Shown one piece after another: positions 16,017 to 24,370 of a DNA stretch of 34,779 bases. This stretch comes from Candidatus Thorarchaeota archaeon. GTDB taxonomy: Archaea; Asgardarchaeota; Thorarchaeia; Thorarchaeales; Thorarchaeaceae. The DNA is taken from NCBI GenBank assembly GCA_004524435.1, contig SDNO01000005.1, positions 1-34,779 on the forward strand. Reading direction: 5' to 3'. A program made the position numbers and the translations under genes. The notes beneath the pieces are model-generated. The model was not told the DNA's origin, did not search any database, and saw only the letters and a list, made by a program, of their open reading frames with translations. Positions within the stretch are counted from its first letter, which is position 1, and every line of letters begins with the position of its first letter.

Positions 16017-16772
16017 TCACATCATTCCTCTATACAGGCCACCATCAATGAGTAGCAGGGCTCCGTGGATATAACTTGAAACTGGACTCAAGAGAAAAGC
16101 ACTCACTTCTCCGAATTCCTCGGGGGTTCCCATTCTTCCTAGTGGTATACGTGATATGATTTGCTCTTTTGAGGAAGAATCGTCGGCGAGCAGTTCATCA
16201 ACGCGATTTGTCAGAATCCATCCCGGACAAATTGCATTGACTCTGATACCAGTGGGTCCAATCTCGTCTGCAAGAGTACGCATCATTCCTATGACAGCTG
16301 AACGCAATGAGTTGGAGAGCATGAGGTTTTCAATTGGCTGCTTCACGGAGATTGAGGTGCTGTAGAGGATGGAAGGGGAATCGGCCGTCTGAAGAAGAGG
16401 AAGTGCCTCCCGCGTCAAACGCACAGCACTCATCAGCGTGAGATTGTAGGCTCTGAGCCATTGTTCCTCGGAGAGATCTGAGAATGATCCGGGTGGAGGC
16501 CCTCCGGCATTCACAAAGAGCCCATCAATATGATCTGTGATGGCAGCTACATCGTCAAGAAGTGCCCTGATGTCCTCTTCCTGTGATAGATCACAGACGA
16601 AAAAGCGTGACAGACTGCCGAGAGATTCAGTGGCAGACTCAAGAGACTCCTTCTGTCGGCTACAGATTATTACGTTGGCGCCCTCTTCCACCAGTGCCTC
16701 TGCAACTCCATAACCAAGTCCGCGAGAGGCGGCGGTCACCAGGAAGATTTTTCCCTCTACTCTAAGGTCCAT
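16017..16772 (-). CDS. SDR-family protein with replaced catalytic Tyr/Lys
   Basis: This 251-residue Rossmann protein belongs to the short-chain dehydrogenase/reductase superfamily. The cofactor loop is TAASRGLG (residues 13-20), NAGG is at 88-91, catalytic-type Ser140 is in STSIS, and NAICPGWILT and LLSPVSSYIHGALLLIDGG complete the fold. The normal YxxxK is read as S153-N-S-L-R157, as in a known FabG-like subfamily with LSNSLR at this place. Substrate cannot be told. ATG at 16772. The upstream hypothetical gene lies 57 bases away on the same strand. Confidence 0.88.
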   Translation of the reverse strand: MDLRVEGKIFLVTAASRGLGYGVAEALVEEGANVIICSRQKESLESATESLGSLSRFFVCDLSQEEDIRALLDDVAAITDHIDGLFVNAGGPPPGSFSDLSEEQWLRAYNLTLMSAVRLTREALPLLQTADSPSILYSTSISVKQPIENLMLSNSLRSAVIGMMRTLADEIGPTGIRVNAICPGWILTNRVDELLADDSSSKEQIISRIPLGRMGTPEEFGEVSAFLLSPVSSYIHGALLLIDGGLYRGMM

Positions 16773-16829
16773 GATGCATCAATCGCCACCAGCGAGAGTA
16801 GAAAGAGGGCTATTTCACTGCTCCGAAAC

Positions 16830-17117
16830 CTATCCCGCCACTTCTTTTCTCTCAGATTGAGTGCGGGCGCCCATTTTCGCTTCAAGATGGACAAAGGCGG
16901 CGCTCAGTCTTCTGAAGGAGTTCTCCACTTCAAAATGACCAATACCCATCGAATTCAGCGCCTTCTTGATTTTTCGCGGGGTCAGCCGTTTGTTGTCCTT
17001 GGATCCGAATGCGAGGAGGACCCGTGTTTCATTGACATCTGGCATCTGACATATTGAGTGACATTTAATGCCCTTCTCTTTGAGTCCGCTCTTTATGGTA
17101 GAAACGATCGATGTCAT
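16830..17117 (-). CDS. Conserved-looking hypothetical protein (95 aa)
   Basis: I do not recognise the family. The product is small and basic, with pattern TPRKIKKALNSMGIGHFEVE in the middle; it might be a small alpha/beta nucleic-acid-binding fold. There is no membrane segment. The frame opens at TTG 17129, but the TATA box at 17153-17162 predicts transcription from about 17131, so ATG at 17117 is the likelier start with a short leader. It may share a message with the SDR gene. Confidence 0.6.
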   Translation of the reverse strand: MTSIVSTIKSGLKEKGIKCHSICQMPDVNETRVLLAFGSKDNKRLTPRKIKKALNSMGIGHFEVENSFRRLSAAFVHLEAKMGARTQSERKEVAG

Positions 17118-17152
17118 TGTGTCTGTCAACCAGAGCTATGTTCTCGATTGGG

Positions 17153-17162
17153 CTACTAAAAG
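17153..17162 (-). promoter_or_regulatory. TATA box for the 16830-17117 gene
   Basis: CTTTTAGTAG on the minus strand lies about 40 bases before ATG 17117, predicting a start near 17131. Confidence 0.45.
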
Positions 17163-17166
17163 ACCC

Positions 17167-17184
17167 GTAATACGCAAGTATTAC
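17167..17184. promoter_or_regulatory. Perfect inverted repeat in a divergent intergenic region
   Basis: GTAATAC-GCAA-GTATTAC lies directly behind the minus-strand TATA box and about 70 bases before the + strand promoter of the permease. It could be an operator governing the divergent pair. Confidence 0.4.
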
Positions 17185-17249
17185 CGCGGAGTTCGCGCGA
17201 AATAGGCTTGAAAGCATTCCTCTGCAGCCCATTTTGCTTTGGAGGGTTT

Positions 17250-17258
17250 GTTAATATG
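17250..17258 (+). promoter_or_regulatory. TATA box of the permease gene
   Basis: GTTAATATG predicts transcription from about 17280. This excludes the upstream GTG at 17264 and agrees with ATG 17294 behind AGGTGG at 17283-17288. Confidence 0.45.
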
Positions 17259-17293
17259 CGAGTGTGCTAACGGAGTTCCATCAGGTGGAACCT

Positions 17294-20206
17294 ATGGCTG
17301 ATGACAGTGCAGGCCTATTACGGGGCTCAAAGAGCTGGGCTGTTTTATACGCCATGTCGTCCTTGAAGCACAACAAGATTCGAAGCGTGGGGATAGCTCT
17401 CCTGCTAGCAGTTGGTGCAGCACTTCCCACTACCGTCTTTGTTTGGACGACCACAGGGTCAAGAGTGGCAGTTCATGACTATTTTTCCAATTATGCATAT
17501 CAACTCCGGGTAAGCTCGGGAGAGACTCCAAGTGAACGGACAGTCCTGACAGGCATGAAAGAAACAGTGGAGAGCGATCCATTCGTTGAAACGGTGGATG
17601 TTATTCCATCTTCCGTTGGCATCTTGACAGGGGAATATCTAGAGGATTGGCTCTTCTATTCTATTGGAGCACCTAACTACGCAGCGGGAAAGAAGGATTG
17701 TCGTTTCTTGATTTTAGACAATGAAACTATCTCACACTGGAGGCCTGAGTTTGACTATCGGGGTAACTTCTCTCTGTATCCCGGACAGATTCTGGTTTCT
17801 GAGAAGTTTGTGGATTACACCGAGGACTGCCATGGCGTGACGCTCGAAGTGGGTGACAACGTCACCATGGACCTGCTGCTTGAGGCTGACTGGAGATACT
17901 ATGGTTTCACCTATCAATCGGATATCCAAGTCAAGAAACTGGTGAACTACACCATTGCCGGAATCTATCAAATCAGAAACCTGTTGGGGCATATAGGTGA
18001 CTCATTCATATCGATGACCCGTGCAAACCGGGATCCGGAAGATCTGTTTGACTATGTGCCTGTCTTGGGGATTGATGACTCCATCATAGTTCTCCGTGAT
18101 GAATTCTATGAGAATGAAACAAGTCTGGTCTTCAAGGAGGGTTTCTTCAAACCGGGTTTCTTGATTCGTGGTAATCAACAGAACTTGGTGGATGCAGGAG
18201 TGGAGATGGCAGCGGACAATATGCGTGCAGTCAAGACACGGTTGTCCGAGAGCTATCCTGGTATCAACTTCTTGGGGCACCAAGAGCTCAAACAACTTGA
18301 TACCGCCCTTTCTACATTTATACGTAGCCAAGTAATCTCAATTCTGGGTTTTCCTGTCCTTGTCATGAGTGTATTACTCACCGTATTCACAGCAGAGACC
18401 TCAATCGTCCGTAAGAAACCGGAGATAAGCACTCTACGGGCAAAGGGCGCCTCTTTCAATCAGATATTCGGTTCTGTAGTAGCCGAGAGTATCATTCTGT
18501 CAGCTCTAGGCATAGTCTGTGGCATATTCTTGGCCCTGATTATGGCTCCCATAATGGGTGCTTCTACAGGAATACTCAGTTATGATTCCCAGAGGTACAC
18601 ACTCTATCTCTCCTTCACGACAGTCCCACCACTGGCAATTGTCATTGCGGTCGCGATAGGTACATACTTGCCAATCTCCTACCTGATTCACGTGTCACGG
18701 CGCGTCGATGTGTCCGAGATAGGACAACCAGCATCTACAACACAAGAGCCTGAAGAAATCGGAGAGGAGAACATCTGGCGTTACGTGCTTGCCTTAGGAG
18801 GGGTGCTCAGTCTGTTGCTTGCATTGCCAGTTTTGGTGGAACCTGTGGGAATGATTGCAGTGCTGGAGATCCTAATCATGACGCTGCTTCTGTTCATTGC
18901 CTCATATCTGGGATCACGTGCAATGCAGCTCGTTACAGCTAGGCTATCAGTCCTGACCTTGGGACGACTAGGAGAGAAGGGGCTGTATCTTGTGCAGAGC
19001 CTGCGGAGAAGGAGAGGCACGTTCATCCCACTGATGCTGATTCTCACGCTGACCCTATCGACGACGTCCATGATGATGATTCAAAGTGCGAGCTTCGGAC
19101 AGACGGCGGAGAGAGAGATTGCCTATGCGGTCGGCGCGGACCTGAGAGTTGAATGTTCTAGCAAAGGTTTGGATTATGGAAATATCATCAAGGTACATTT
19201 TGGTGTGAATCATCTGACACCCGTCGTAGAAACTTGGGGAAAGCATCAAAATCTCGGAATCATGTTGGAAGGAATTGACCCCATTCAGTATTTGGATGTT
19301 GGAAAGTTCTCCGATCAGACCTTTGTCGGATCAAATCCGTTTCAGGTTCTCTCTCTTCTTGCACACAAACCAAATGGAATCGTGCTAAGTGAACACCATG
19401 CGTCAATCTGGAACATCACTATAGGTGATGAGATTCCGATTGGATTTGGCGGTGCAGTTCTGAACCCAGTCAGAGAGTTCGAAGTCGTTGGGCTTATGTA
19501 CAGTGCACCTGGTTTTGGTGGAGCAGCAAGGGCCACAACACCCGTCAATACCATTTCGGCATTAATGGATATGGGAGTTGGGTTCAATGGATTTGCATTG
19601 GTGAACGTGGACTACTTAGTGACTGAGGGCCAGCTCAATGGTGTGAAGATGTTCCTTGGGGATATGACCAATCGTACTCATATCCCGATAATGAAGCGGG
19701 CACTTGAAGCAGACATTGGAGTGCATGTCTATGCGCTTGATGCATTGGAGTTGAGCGATGATGCATATGCCGTAGGATTGTATGTCGCAGGGGTTCAGGG
19801 ATTGACAATGATTGGATATCTAATGTGTGCCCTCCTTGGGCTTGCCTCAATCGGGCTATTTCTCAGTTCTGCGATATTGGAACGTCGAATTGAGTACGCT
19901 ACATTCAGAGCGTTGGGGGCAACAAAACGGGACATTGTTGAACTGGTGTTCGGGGAGTTTGCCGGGTTGATATTGGCTGCCTTTTTGATAAGCACTATAC
20001 TGGGCGTTGTGTTCGGCTACTTTCTGAGTAACATGACCTTCCTCATATCGCCTTTCTCCTCACTGCTCGGAAATCTATTCACTTACCCAGCTGATGTGTT
20101 GGCACTGACACTGTTCTTGGAGATGGCAGTAATGGTTGGGACATGCTATCTCCCGGCAAGAGATGCAGGAACAACAGATCCCGTGAAGTGCCTTAGGAAT
20201 CTCTGA
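17294..20206 (+). CDS. MacB/FtsX-type ABC transporter permease
   Basis: The 970-residue protein has the layout of a duplicated FtsX/LolC permease: an N-terminal membrane anchor, a large extracellular domain of about 300 residues with several N-x-T/S sites, a three-segment FtsX block, a further set of helices, a second extracellular domain and a final FtsX block. Landmarks are ETSIVRKKPEISTLRAKGAS in the first block and ILERRIEYATFRALGATKRD in the last, the cytoplasmic coupling segment of these permeases. The protein would be a mechanotransmitting or export permease needing a separate ATPase, and none lies beside it. ATG at 17294 follows AGGTGG; a GTG at 17264 precedes the predicted transcript start. 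Confidence 0.88.
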   Translation: MADDSAGLLRGSKSWAVLYAMSSLKHNKIRSVGIALLLAVGAALPTTVFVWTTTGSRVAVHDYFSNYAYQLRVSSGETPSERTVLTGMKETVESDPFVETVDVIPSSVGILTGEYLEDWLFYSIGAPNYAAGKKDCRFLILDNETISHWRPEFDYRGNFSLYPGQILVSEKFVDYTEDCHGVTLEVGDNVTMDLLLEADWRYYGFTYQSDIQVKKLVNYTIAGIYQIRNLLGHIGDSFISMTRANRDPEDLFDYVPVLGIDDSIIVLRDEFYENETSLVFKEGFFKPGFLIRGNQQNLVDAGVEMAADNMRAVKTRLSESYPGINFLGHQELKQLDTALSTFIRSQVISILGFPVLVMSVLLTVFTAETSIVRKKPEISTLRAKGASFNQIFGSVVAESIILSALGIVCGIFLALIMAPIMGASTGILSYDSQRYTLYLSFTTVPPLAIVIAVAIGTYLPISYLIHVSRRVDVSEIGQPASTTQEPEEIGEENIWRYVLALGGVLSLLLALPVLVEPVGMIAVLEILIMTLLLFIASYLGSRAMQLVTARLSVLTLGRLGEKGLYLVQSLRRRRGTFIPLMLILTLTLSTTSMMMIQSASFGQTAEREIAYAVGADLRVECSSKGLDYGNIIKVHFGVNHLTPVVETWGKHQNLGIMLEGIDPIQYLDVGKFSDQTFVGSNPFQVLSLLAHKPNGIVLSEHHASIWNITIGDEIPIGFGGAVLNPVREFEVVGLMYSAPGFGGAARATTPVNTISALMDMGVGFNGFALVNVDYLVTEGQLNGVKMFLGDMTNRTHIPIMKRALEADIGVHVYALDALELSDDAYAVGLYVAGVQGLTMIGYLMCALLGLASIGLFLSSAILERRIEYATFRALGATKRDIVELVFGEFAGLILAAFLISTILGVVFGYFLSNMTFLISPFSSLLGNLFTYPADVLALTLFLEMAVMVGTCYLPARDAGTTDPVKCLRNL

Positions 20207-20299
20207 GATTTCTTCTTGGGTGACTTGTTGAGAGGTATTCTTGCGCTGAACTTCCTATTGATTAGGTAAGCAAAGCAGCCCACTCTGGGGTCCTCTGAA

Positions 20300-21277
20300 A
20301 TGGATGAAAATGGGTACCGGGCGTTCTTGAAAGACAGAAACCTCGATGATGAGAAAATCACAGACTCAGTTGCTGCAGTCAGACGCCATGAAGAATATCT
20401 TGAGGATAATGACAAGTCGCTCACATCTGCGGACAGACAGGATTTCCGAGCCTATGTTTCGATACTCATGGAAAAAAGAAACAACTCCTATGAAGAGTTC
20501 TATGCTTTGGCAAGGTATGCCTATTTCATCGGAAATCTTGAAACATATCTCGGTATTCTTGAATTAACAGATGGTGCCGATGTCATGGAGGTGCTTTCAG
20601 ACGCACTTGCGGATGAGATCGGAGATAGCTGGCGCGAGCAGATATTCGAGGACATCACTTTGCCACCACTGGGAACTCCGTCAGGGGAGAAGAACAAGGT
20701 TGCCCAGATTGTGATACAGAGAATCGAACGGCTTCTTGATCAGGAAACATGTGAAGAGATTCTGTCTAAGGTTGCTCATGGTATTCCGCGAGAGTACTAT
20801 GAGAAGGAAAGGCAGAAGTATCTTGACGCAGGCAGTCTACAGGAATACGTCAAGAGAAAGAGAGCAGATGCCATCGAGAATCTCGTGAAACATCGAGAGG
20901 AGGGGACCCTGTTCTACACCCAAGAGATCACAGATGAAGTCCTTGACTTTGTGAGTTCTCGGCCTGATATCCTTACTGGGGAACTCAGAGAGGACGTCAT
21001 TTATCACACGAAGATTCCTTACATGACCAAAGAGTATCTAGCTGAAACAGACGAAAGAATGAAGCGATTCTATTACTGCCACTGTCCTTGGGCCCGCGAG
21101 AGTATCTTGGATGATGATATTGATGTGTCGTCTACCCTCTGCTATTGTAGTGCCGGTTTCACAAAACAGCCCTGGGAAGTGGCACTTGACCAACCGCTAG
21201 AGATTCGCTTGGTGAAATCTGTGCTGAAAGGCGACCTTGAATGCAGTTTCGAGATACAGCTGCCGAAGGACATCTGA
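20300..21277 (+). CDS. DUF6144-like protein with C-terminal Cys cluster
   Basis: The 325-residue soluble protein is mostly helical and charged for its first 240 residues. The last 90 carry FYYCHCPWARES, then STLCYCSAGFTKQPWEVALD and LVKSVLKGDLECSFEIQLP. This closing pattern (cysteines, W-E, then S-V-L-x-G-D-x-x-C-x-F-x-I) resembles DUF6144 and the end of 4-vinyl-reductase or thiazoline-hydrolase-like domains. The cysteines could bind a metal or a small ligand. I cannot assign a reaction. The ATG start has only a weak GGGGT site upstream. The gene stands alone, 93 bases after the permease. Confidence 0.65.
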   Translation: MDENGYRAFLKDRNLDDEKITDSVAAVRRHEEYLEDNDKSLTSADRQDFRAYVSILMEKRNNSYEEFYALARYAYFIGNLETYLGILELTDGADVMEVLSDALADEIGDSWREQIFEDITLPPLGTPSGEKNKVAQIVIQRIERLLDQETCEEILSKVAHGIPREYYEKERQKYLDAGSLQEYVKRKRADAIENLVKHREEGTLFYTQEITDEVLDFVSSRPDILTGELREDVIYHTKIPYMTKEYLAETDERMKRFYYCHCPWARESILDDDIDVSSTLCYCSAGFTKQPWEVALDQPLEIRLVKSVLKGDLECSFEIQLPKDI

Positions 21278-21295
21278 AGCTGAGGAATCATTGCC

Positions 21296-21336
21296 GTAGT
21301 GCATAGTCTGTCGTCTTCCGATATCTGTCGCACTAC
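21296..21336. terminator. Hairpin between convergent genes
   Basis: GTAGTGC (21296-21302) pairs with GCACTAC (21330-21336) across 27 bases. It lies between the stops of the DUF6144-like gene and pcm and may end transcription from either side, though no strong U-run is visible. Confidence 0.3.
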
Positions 21337-21342
21337 ACGTAT

Positions 21343-21963
21343 CTACCGAAAGGGGACAAATCTGAATTCTCCGTGTTGTGTGATTTTTGGAGGATCGTCC
21401 TTGAGAATCCGCGTCATCACTTGATAACCGTCTACCGATACTGGAATGACCATTATTCCCTTCTGCTTCAGCTGTGTCATCAGTGGATCTGGTATCTCAC
21501 TGGCTCCCGCAGTGACAATGATTCGATCATAGGGCGAATCTGGGGGATAGCCCTCATAGCCATCACCTTGTACAATTTTCACATTTTCAATCTCGGCCGC
21601 TCGAAGATTTATCTTGGCCGTTTCTGCAAGAGTAGAAACAAGTTCCACAGATACTATGCCACCCTCCTTTCCAACCAGCTTGGACATCACAGCAGCATTG
21701 TAGCCCGAGCCTGCCCCTATCTCCAATACGGACTGCCCTTCATGGAGATCAAGTAGTTGAATCATATACGCTACTGTATATGGTTGGCTGATGGTTTGAC
21801 CATGTCCGATAGGCTGGGGATAGTTGGCGTACGCGTCTTTTCGGTATGGCTCTGGAACGAATATCCGGCGGTCTATCTGGTCCAATGCATCCAGAACCTC
21901 CTTCTCGATTCCCATTCTCCGGAGTTCGTCTAGTAACCGTTCCTTGCGTTTTGTCGTATTCAT
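21343..21963 (-). CDS. pcm: Protein-L-isoaspartate O-methyltransferase
   Basis: Pcm transfers a methyl group from SAM to isoaspartyl residues so that damaged proteins can return to normal aspartate. The SAM loop VLEIGAGSGYNAAVMSKLVG is at about residues 76-95, the family signature DRRIFVPEPYRKDAYANYPQ and GHGQTISQPYTVAYMIQLLD precede it, and DRIIVTAGASEIPDPLMTQL follows. At about 206 residues the length is normal. I chose ATG at 21963 because AAGGA lies eight bases upstream; ATG at 21972 falls inside that site. It lies 31 bases downstream of FEN-1 and probably shares its message. Confidence 0.95.
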   Translation of the reverse strand: MNTTKRKERLLDELRRMGIEKEVLDALDQIDRRIFVPEPYRKDAYANYPQPIGHGQTISQPYTVAYMIQLLDLHEGQSVLEIGAGSGYNAAVMSKLVGKEGGIVSVELVSTLAETAKINLRAAEIENVKIVQGDGYEGYPPDSPYDRIIVTAGASEIPDPLMTQLKQKGIMVIPVSVDGYQVMTRILKDDPPKITQHGEFRFVPFR

Positions 21964-21994
21964 CTGACCCATCCTTCTAGTTCAAAACGCTGCA

Positions 21995-22960
21995 TCAGCC
22001 AAACTGTTCGTATGCATCTTCCAGCTCATCAATACGCTTCTCTACGGTGTCCTCGGAGAACTCATACTCGTCCACAAGCATCACTCTGATTGCCTCATTA
22101 TTCGGAGGCTCCCATAGAACGGAATAATCCTCCTCGGTTTCCATGTCTTGGTAGAGACCCATGATAGCCTGCCAGTCAAAATCGCAGCCCGCTCTATCAA
22201 ATGCTTTGGGGATATCGTTTTGCTTTACGAGCTTGAGGCCCCGTCTTGGCCCTATGCCCCGGATGCCTCTAGGATGATAATCGGTTCCCATCATTATTGC
22301 TATGGCAATCAATTCATCATGCGAAATTCCGAGGGTATCAAGGATGTCTTCTAGGACTAGGAGCTCAGGACCACTTGTCGCTCTCTGTGATTTGGAGAGT
22401 CTTCGAACTAGCCTAGGCGAGCCATGTAGAAGTGTATCATAGTCTGTAGATGCCGCAGCATAACAGCCCCCCTTCTGTACCATCAATGCTGTCTGAGCGT
22501 CAGCCTCGGATGGCGCCTGGATAACAGGAACACCGATTGCTTCCAAGAAACGCTTTGAAGAATCAATTATCTCTGGCGTCAGTCGCGCGGTGCGTGCTGC
22601 GTATTTCTTCATCTCTGCAGTCGCACCCGCTTCCTTTGCTTGGGCTAGTTTCTCCGCAGCATCGGACTTCCTGTCAGAGCGACTTCGAATAGTCTGCTCT
22701 TTCAGCTGAGGAGGGAGACCATCAAATACGTATGCTAACTTGATTCCTCGATTGAGAAGATTCGCCGTTCTCGGCAGAAGACCCAGCAAGTGCGATGTCA
22801 CCTTACCATCAGATGTGCGAAGATACTCACCATCTGGTTGCCGGATGACACTGAGGAACTGATAGATTTGATTGTGGGCATCCACAGCCAGTGTCTTATG
22901 TCTAAGACTGGCAATGTCGATTTCCGTGGGTGTGACCAGTTTTCTCAGATTTGTTCCCAT
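21995..22960 (-). CDS. fen: Flap endonuclease 1
   Basis: FEN-1 removes 5' flaps during lagging-strand maturation and repair. Metal ligands of the family are visible: LAVDAHNQIYQFL, YVFDGLPPQLK, APSEADAQTA, STDYDTLLHG and MMGTDYHPRG. The helix-hairpin motif GIRGIGPRRGLKLV follows. I chose ATG at 22960 because FEN-1 begins with Met-Gly fitted into the active site (MGTNLRKLVTP here); the longer frame to 23050 starts upstream of the predicted transcript start. The protein ends DELEDAYEQFG at 321 residues, without the QxxLxxWF PCNA-binding tail. The pcm gene follows. Confidence 0.95.
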   Translation of the reverse strand: MGTNLRKLVTPTEIDIASLRHKTLAVDAHNQIYQFLSVIRQPDGEYLRTSDGKVTSHLLGLLPRTANLLNRGIKLAYVFDGLPPQLKEQTIRSRSDRKSDAAEKLAQAKEAGATAEMKKYAARTARLTPEIIDSSKRFLEAIGVPVIQAPSEADAQTALMVQKGGCYAAASTDYDTLLHGSPRLVRRLSKSQRATSGPELLVLEDILDTLGISHDELIAIAIMMGTDYHPRGIRGIGPRRGLKLVKQNDIPKAFDRAGCDFDWQAIMGLYQDMETEEDYSVLWEPPNNEAIRVMLVDEYEFSEDTVEKRIDELEDAYEQFG

Positions 22961-23053
22961 GTTCTTCCCAGACCATTCTCCCGGATAGAGCATTACGATA
23001 TCTCTTTGCTGCGATCTGACGATTCTACCGGCATGGTAAGGGGAGTTCATTAA

Positions 23054-23062
23054 CTATATAAA
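23054..23062 (-). promoter_or_regulatory. TATA box of the fen-pcm unit
   Basis: TTTATATAG on the minus strand is a near-consensus TATA box. It predicts transcription near 23030, which excludes ATG 23050 as the fen start. Confidence 0.6.
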
Positions 23063-23158
23063 ACTCTGGCTTTGTCCGAACTCCGAAAAAGCATCTCGCA
23101 CGGTATGGATTAACTAGCCGGTGGTTTTGCTATAACTCCAGGATAGGCTTGCAGAAGA

Positions 23159-23235
23159 TGGTCGGAGCGGCCGGATTTGAACCGGCAACCGATGGATCTA
23201 CAGTCCATTGCTCTGCCAGGTTGAGCTACGCTCCG
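23159..23235 (-). tRNA. tRNA-Tyr (anticodon GUA)
   Basis: The acceptor CGGAGCG pairs with CGCTCCG, giving the C1-G72 pair typical of archaeal tRNA-Tyr, with discriminator A and encoded CCA. The anticodon arm is ATGGA-CTGTAGA-TCCAT and the T loop is TTCAAAT. No intron is present. Confidence 0.95.
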
Positions 23236-23258
23236 CAAGGGGGGAGCACAGCGATTTT

Positions 23259-23270
23259 CCTTTAAAGATT
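23259..23270 (-). promoter_or_regulatory. TATA box of tRNA-Tyr
   Basis: ATCTTTAAAGGA on the minus strand is centred about 29 bases before the mature 5' end of tRNA-Tyr. Confidence 0.55.
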
Positions 23271-23300
23271 TCCCATTTAGTGCACAAGCGCATTCCATAA

Positions 23301-23327
23301 GAGATATCTCCCGATTCTCCGGGAGAT
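23301..23327. promoter_or_regulatory. Palindrome overlapping an inverted repeat
   Basis: GAGATATCTC (23301-23310) is a perfect palindrome that overlaps ATCTCCCG...CGGGAGAT (stem 23306-23313 with 23320-23327). Both lie between tRNA-Tyr and the GNAT gene and could be an operator or a leader hairpin. Confidence 0.35.
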
Positions 23328-23363
23328 TCATCATCTGCGAGTACATAGTTTGAATCATGAATA

Positions 23364-23371
23364 GAGGCGAT
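23364..23371 (+). promoter_or_regulatory. Ribosome site supporting a CTG start at 23376
   Basis: GAGGCGAT resembles GAGGTGAT and places its GAGG eight bases before CTG 23376. The alternative TTG at 23433 has no ribosome site and removes conserved-looking N-terminal residues. Confidence 0.4.
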
Positions 23372-23375
23372 TAGT

Positions 23376-24350
23376 CTGAGTTTTCGGGTCAGGGAATGGA
23401 ACCGACAGGGTGATTGGGATAGTTTCGCAAGGTTGTCTTGGGGGACTGCAAAGGCTACGAATAGCGCATACCATCAGGGACTTGTGAAGACAAACCCGGG
23501 CAAGACGGGGGAGGAGCTATTCCGTATATACGAAGAGGAACTGAAAGAGTTCGATTTTGACAATGAGCGATGTAGAGTCTTTGTAATTGAAGTCGAGAGG
23601 CGCTTTGCGGGGTATGTGTGGCTCAGCATCCGTGACAGCAGAGATAGTTGGGAACTGACCCGACCTATGTGGATTTATGATATTACTCTGCATTCTGACT
23701 ATAGAGGGCGTGGTCTTGGAAGAATCTTAATGAAACGAGCTGAGGAATGGGCAATAGAGCAGAAGAGAAACTTGGGATTGTTCGTTCACGCGCACAATGA
23801 GCCAGCGATTCGACTCTATGAGGGCGAAGGATACGTTGTGAAATCGACTCCCATGACCTTGAGATTTTCGGAGATGGATAGTGCATCTCGGCTCTCAGAG
23901 CGTCTTGAATTTCTAGAGGATGACTATCGAAACAAGAGAAGGGGGAAACAGGTTGCCCATGACAGATTTGCACGGTTGGTCCGATTCAGTGAAGAAGCCA
24001 ATGATGAAGAAATCGCCACAGCCTATCAGAGTTTTGTGGACTCCTATACATCAGATGAGTTGGAACATTCACGCTTCGTGGCTAGTAGAGAGGGAAAGAC
24101 AACCGGAGTCTTGTCGGTTGGACAGGCGCCTTTCCGCAAGGACATCGGCATGATCTATGAACACGCACTGGTCAACGGTGATGAAACAGTACAGCAGGCG
24201 TTCTTGGCAAAGGCTGTCAGTTGGGCTCAGGACCGGGGACTATCGGCACTTTACATCCTTCTCCATGCCATGGATGATTTCAGGCCTTCTGTGTTAGAGT
24301 CTGCTGGCTTCGTAGTTCCGGGCTACTTCATGGAGAAACGGCTGATATGA
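23376..24350 (+). CDS. Tandem GNAT acetyltransferase
   Basis: The 324-residue product contains two GNAT folds. The first is complete: SFRVREWNRQGDWDSFARLS at the start, IYDITLHSDYRGRGLGRILM (the acetyl-CoA pyrophosphate loop R/Q-x-x-G-x-G/A as YRGRGLG) and LFVHAHNEPAIRLYEGEGY (motif B). The second half, from about residue 185, has GNAT-like strands (TTGVLSVGQAPFRKDIGMI) and ends VLESAGFVVPGYFMEKRLI but lacks a clear CoA loop, so it may be a degenerate partner domain. The first usual start is TTG 23433, yet coding continues upstream to a stop at 23358; CTG 23376 fits best. Confidence 0.8.
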   Translation: MSFRVREWNRQGDWDSFARLSWGTAKATNSAYHQGLVKTNPGKTGEELFRIYEEELKEFDFDNERCRVFVIEVERRFAGYVWLSIRDSRDSWELTRPMWIYDITLHSDYRGRGLGRILMKRAEEWAIEQKRNLGLFVHAHNEPAIRLYEGEGYVVKSTPMTLRFSEMDSASRLSERLEFLEDDYRNKRRGKQVAHDRFARLVRFSEEANDEEIATAYQSFVDSYTSDELEHSRFVASREGKTTGVLSVGQAPFRKDIGMIYEHALVNGDETVQQAFLAKAVSWAQDRGLSALYILLHAMDDFRPSVLESAGFVVPGYFMEKRLI

Positions 24351-24370
24351 AACCCGTTCATAGGCAGGAC

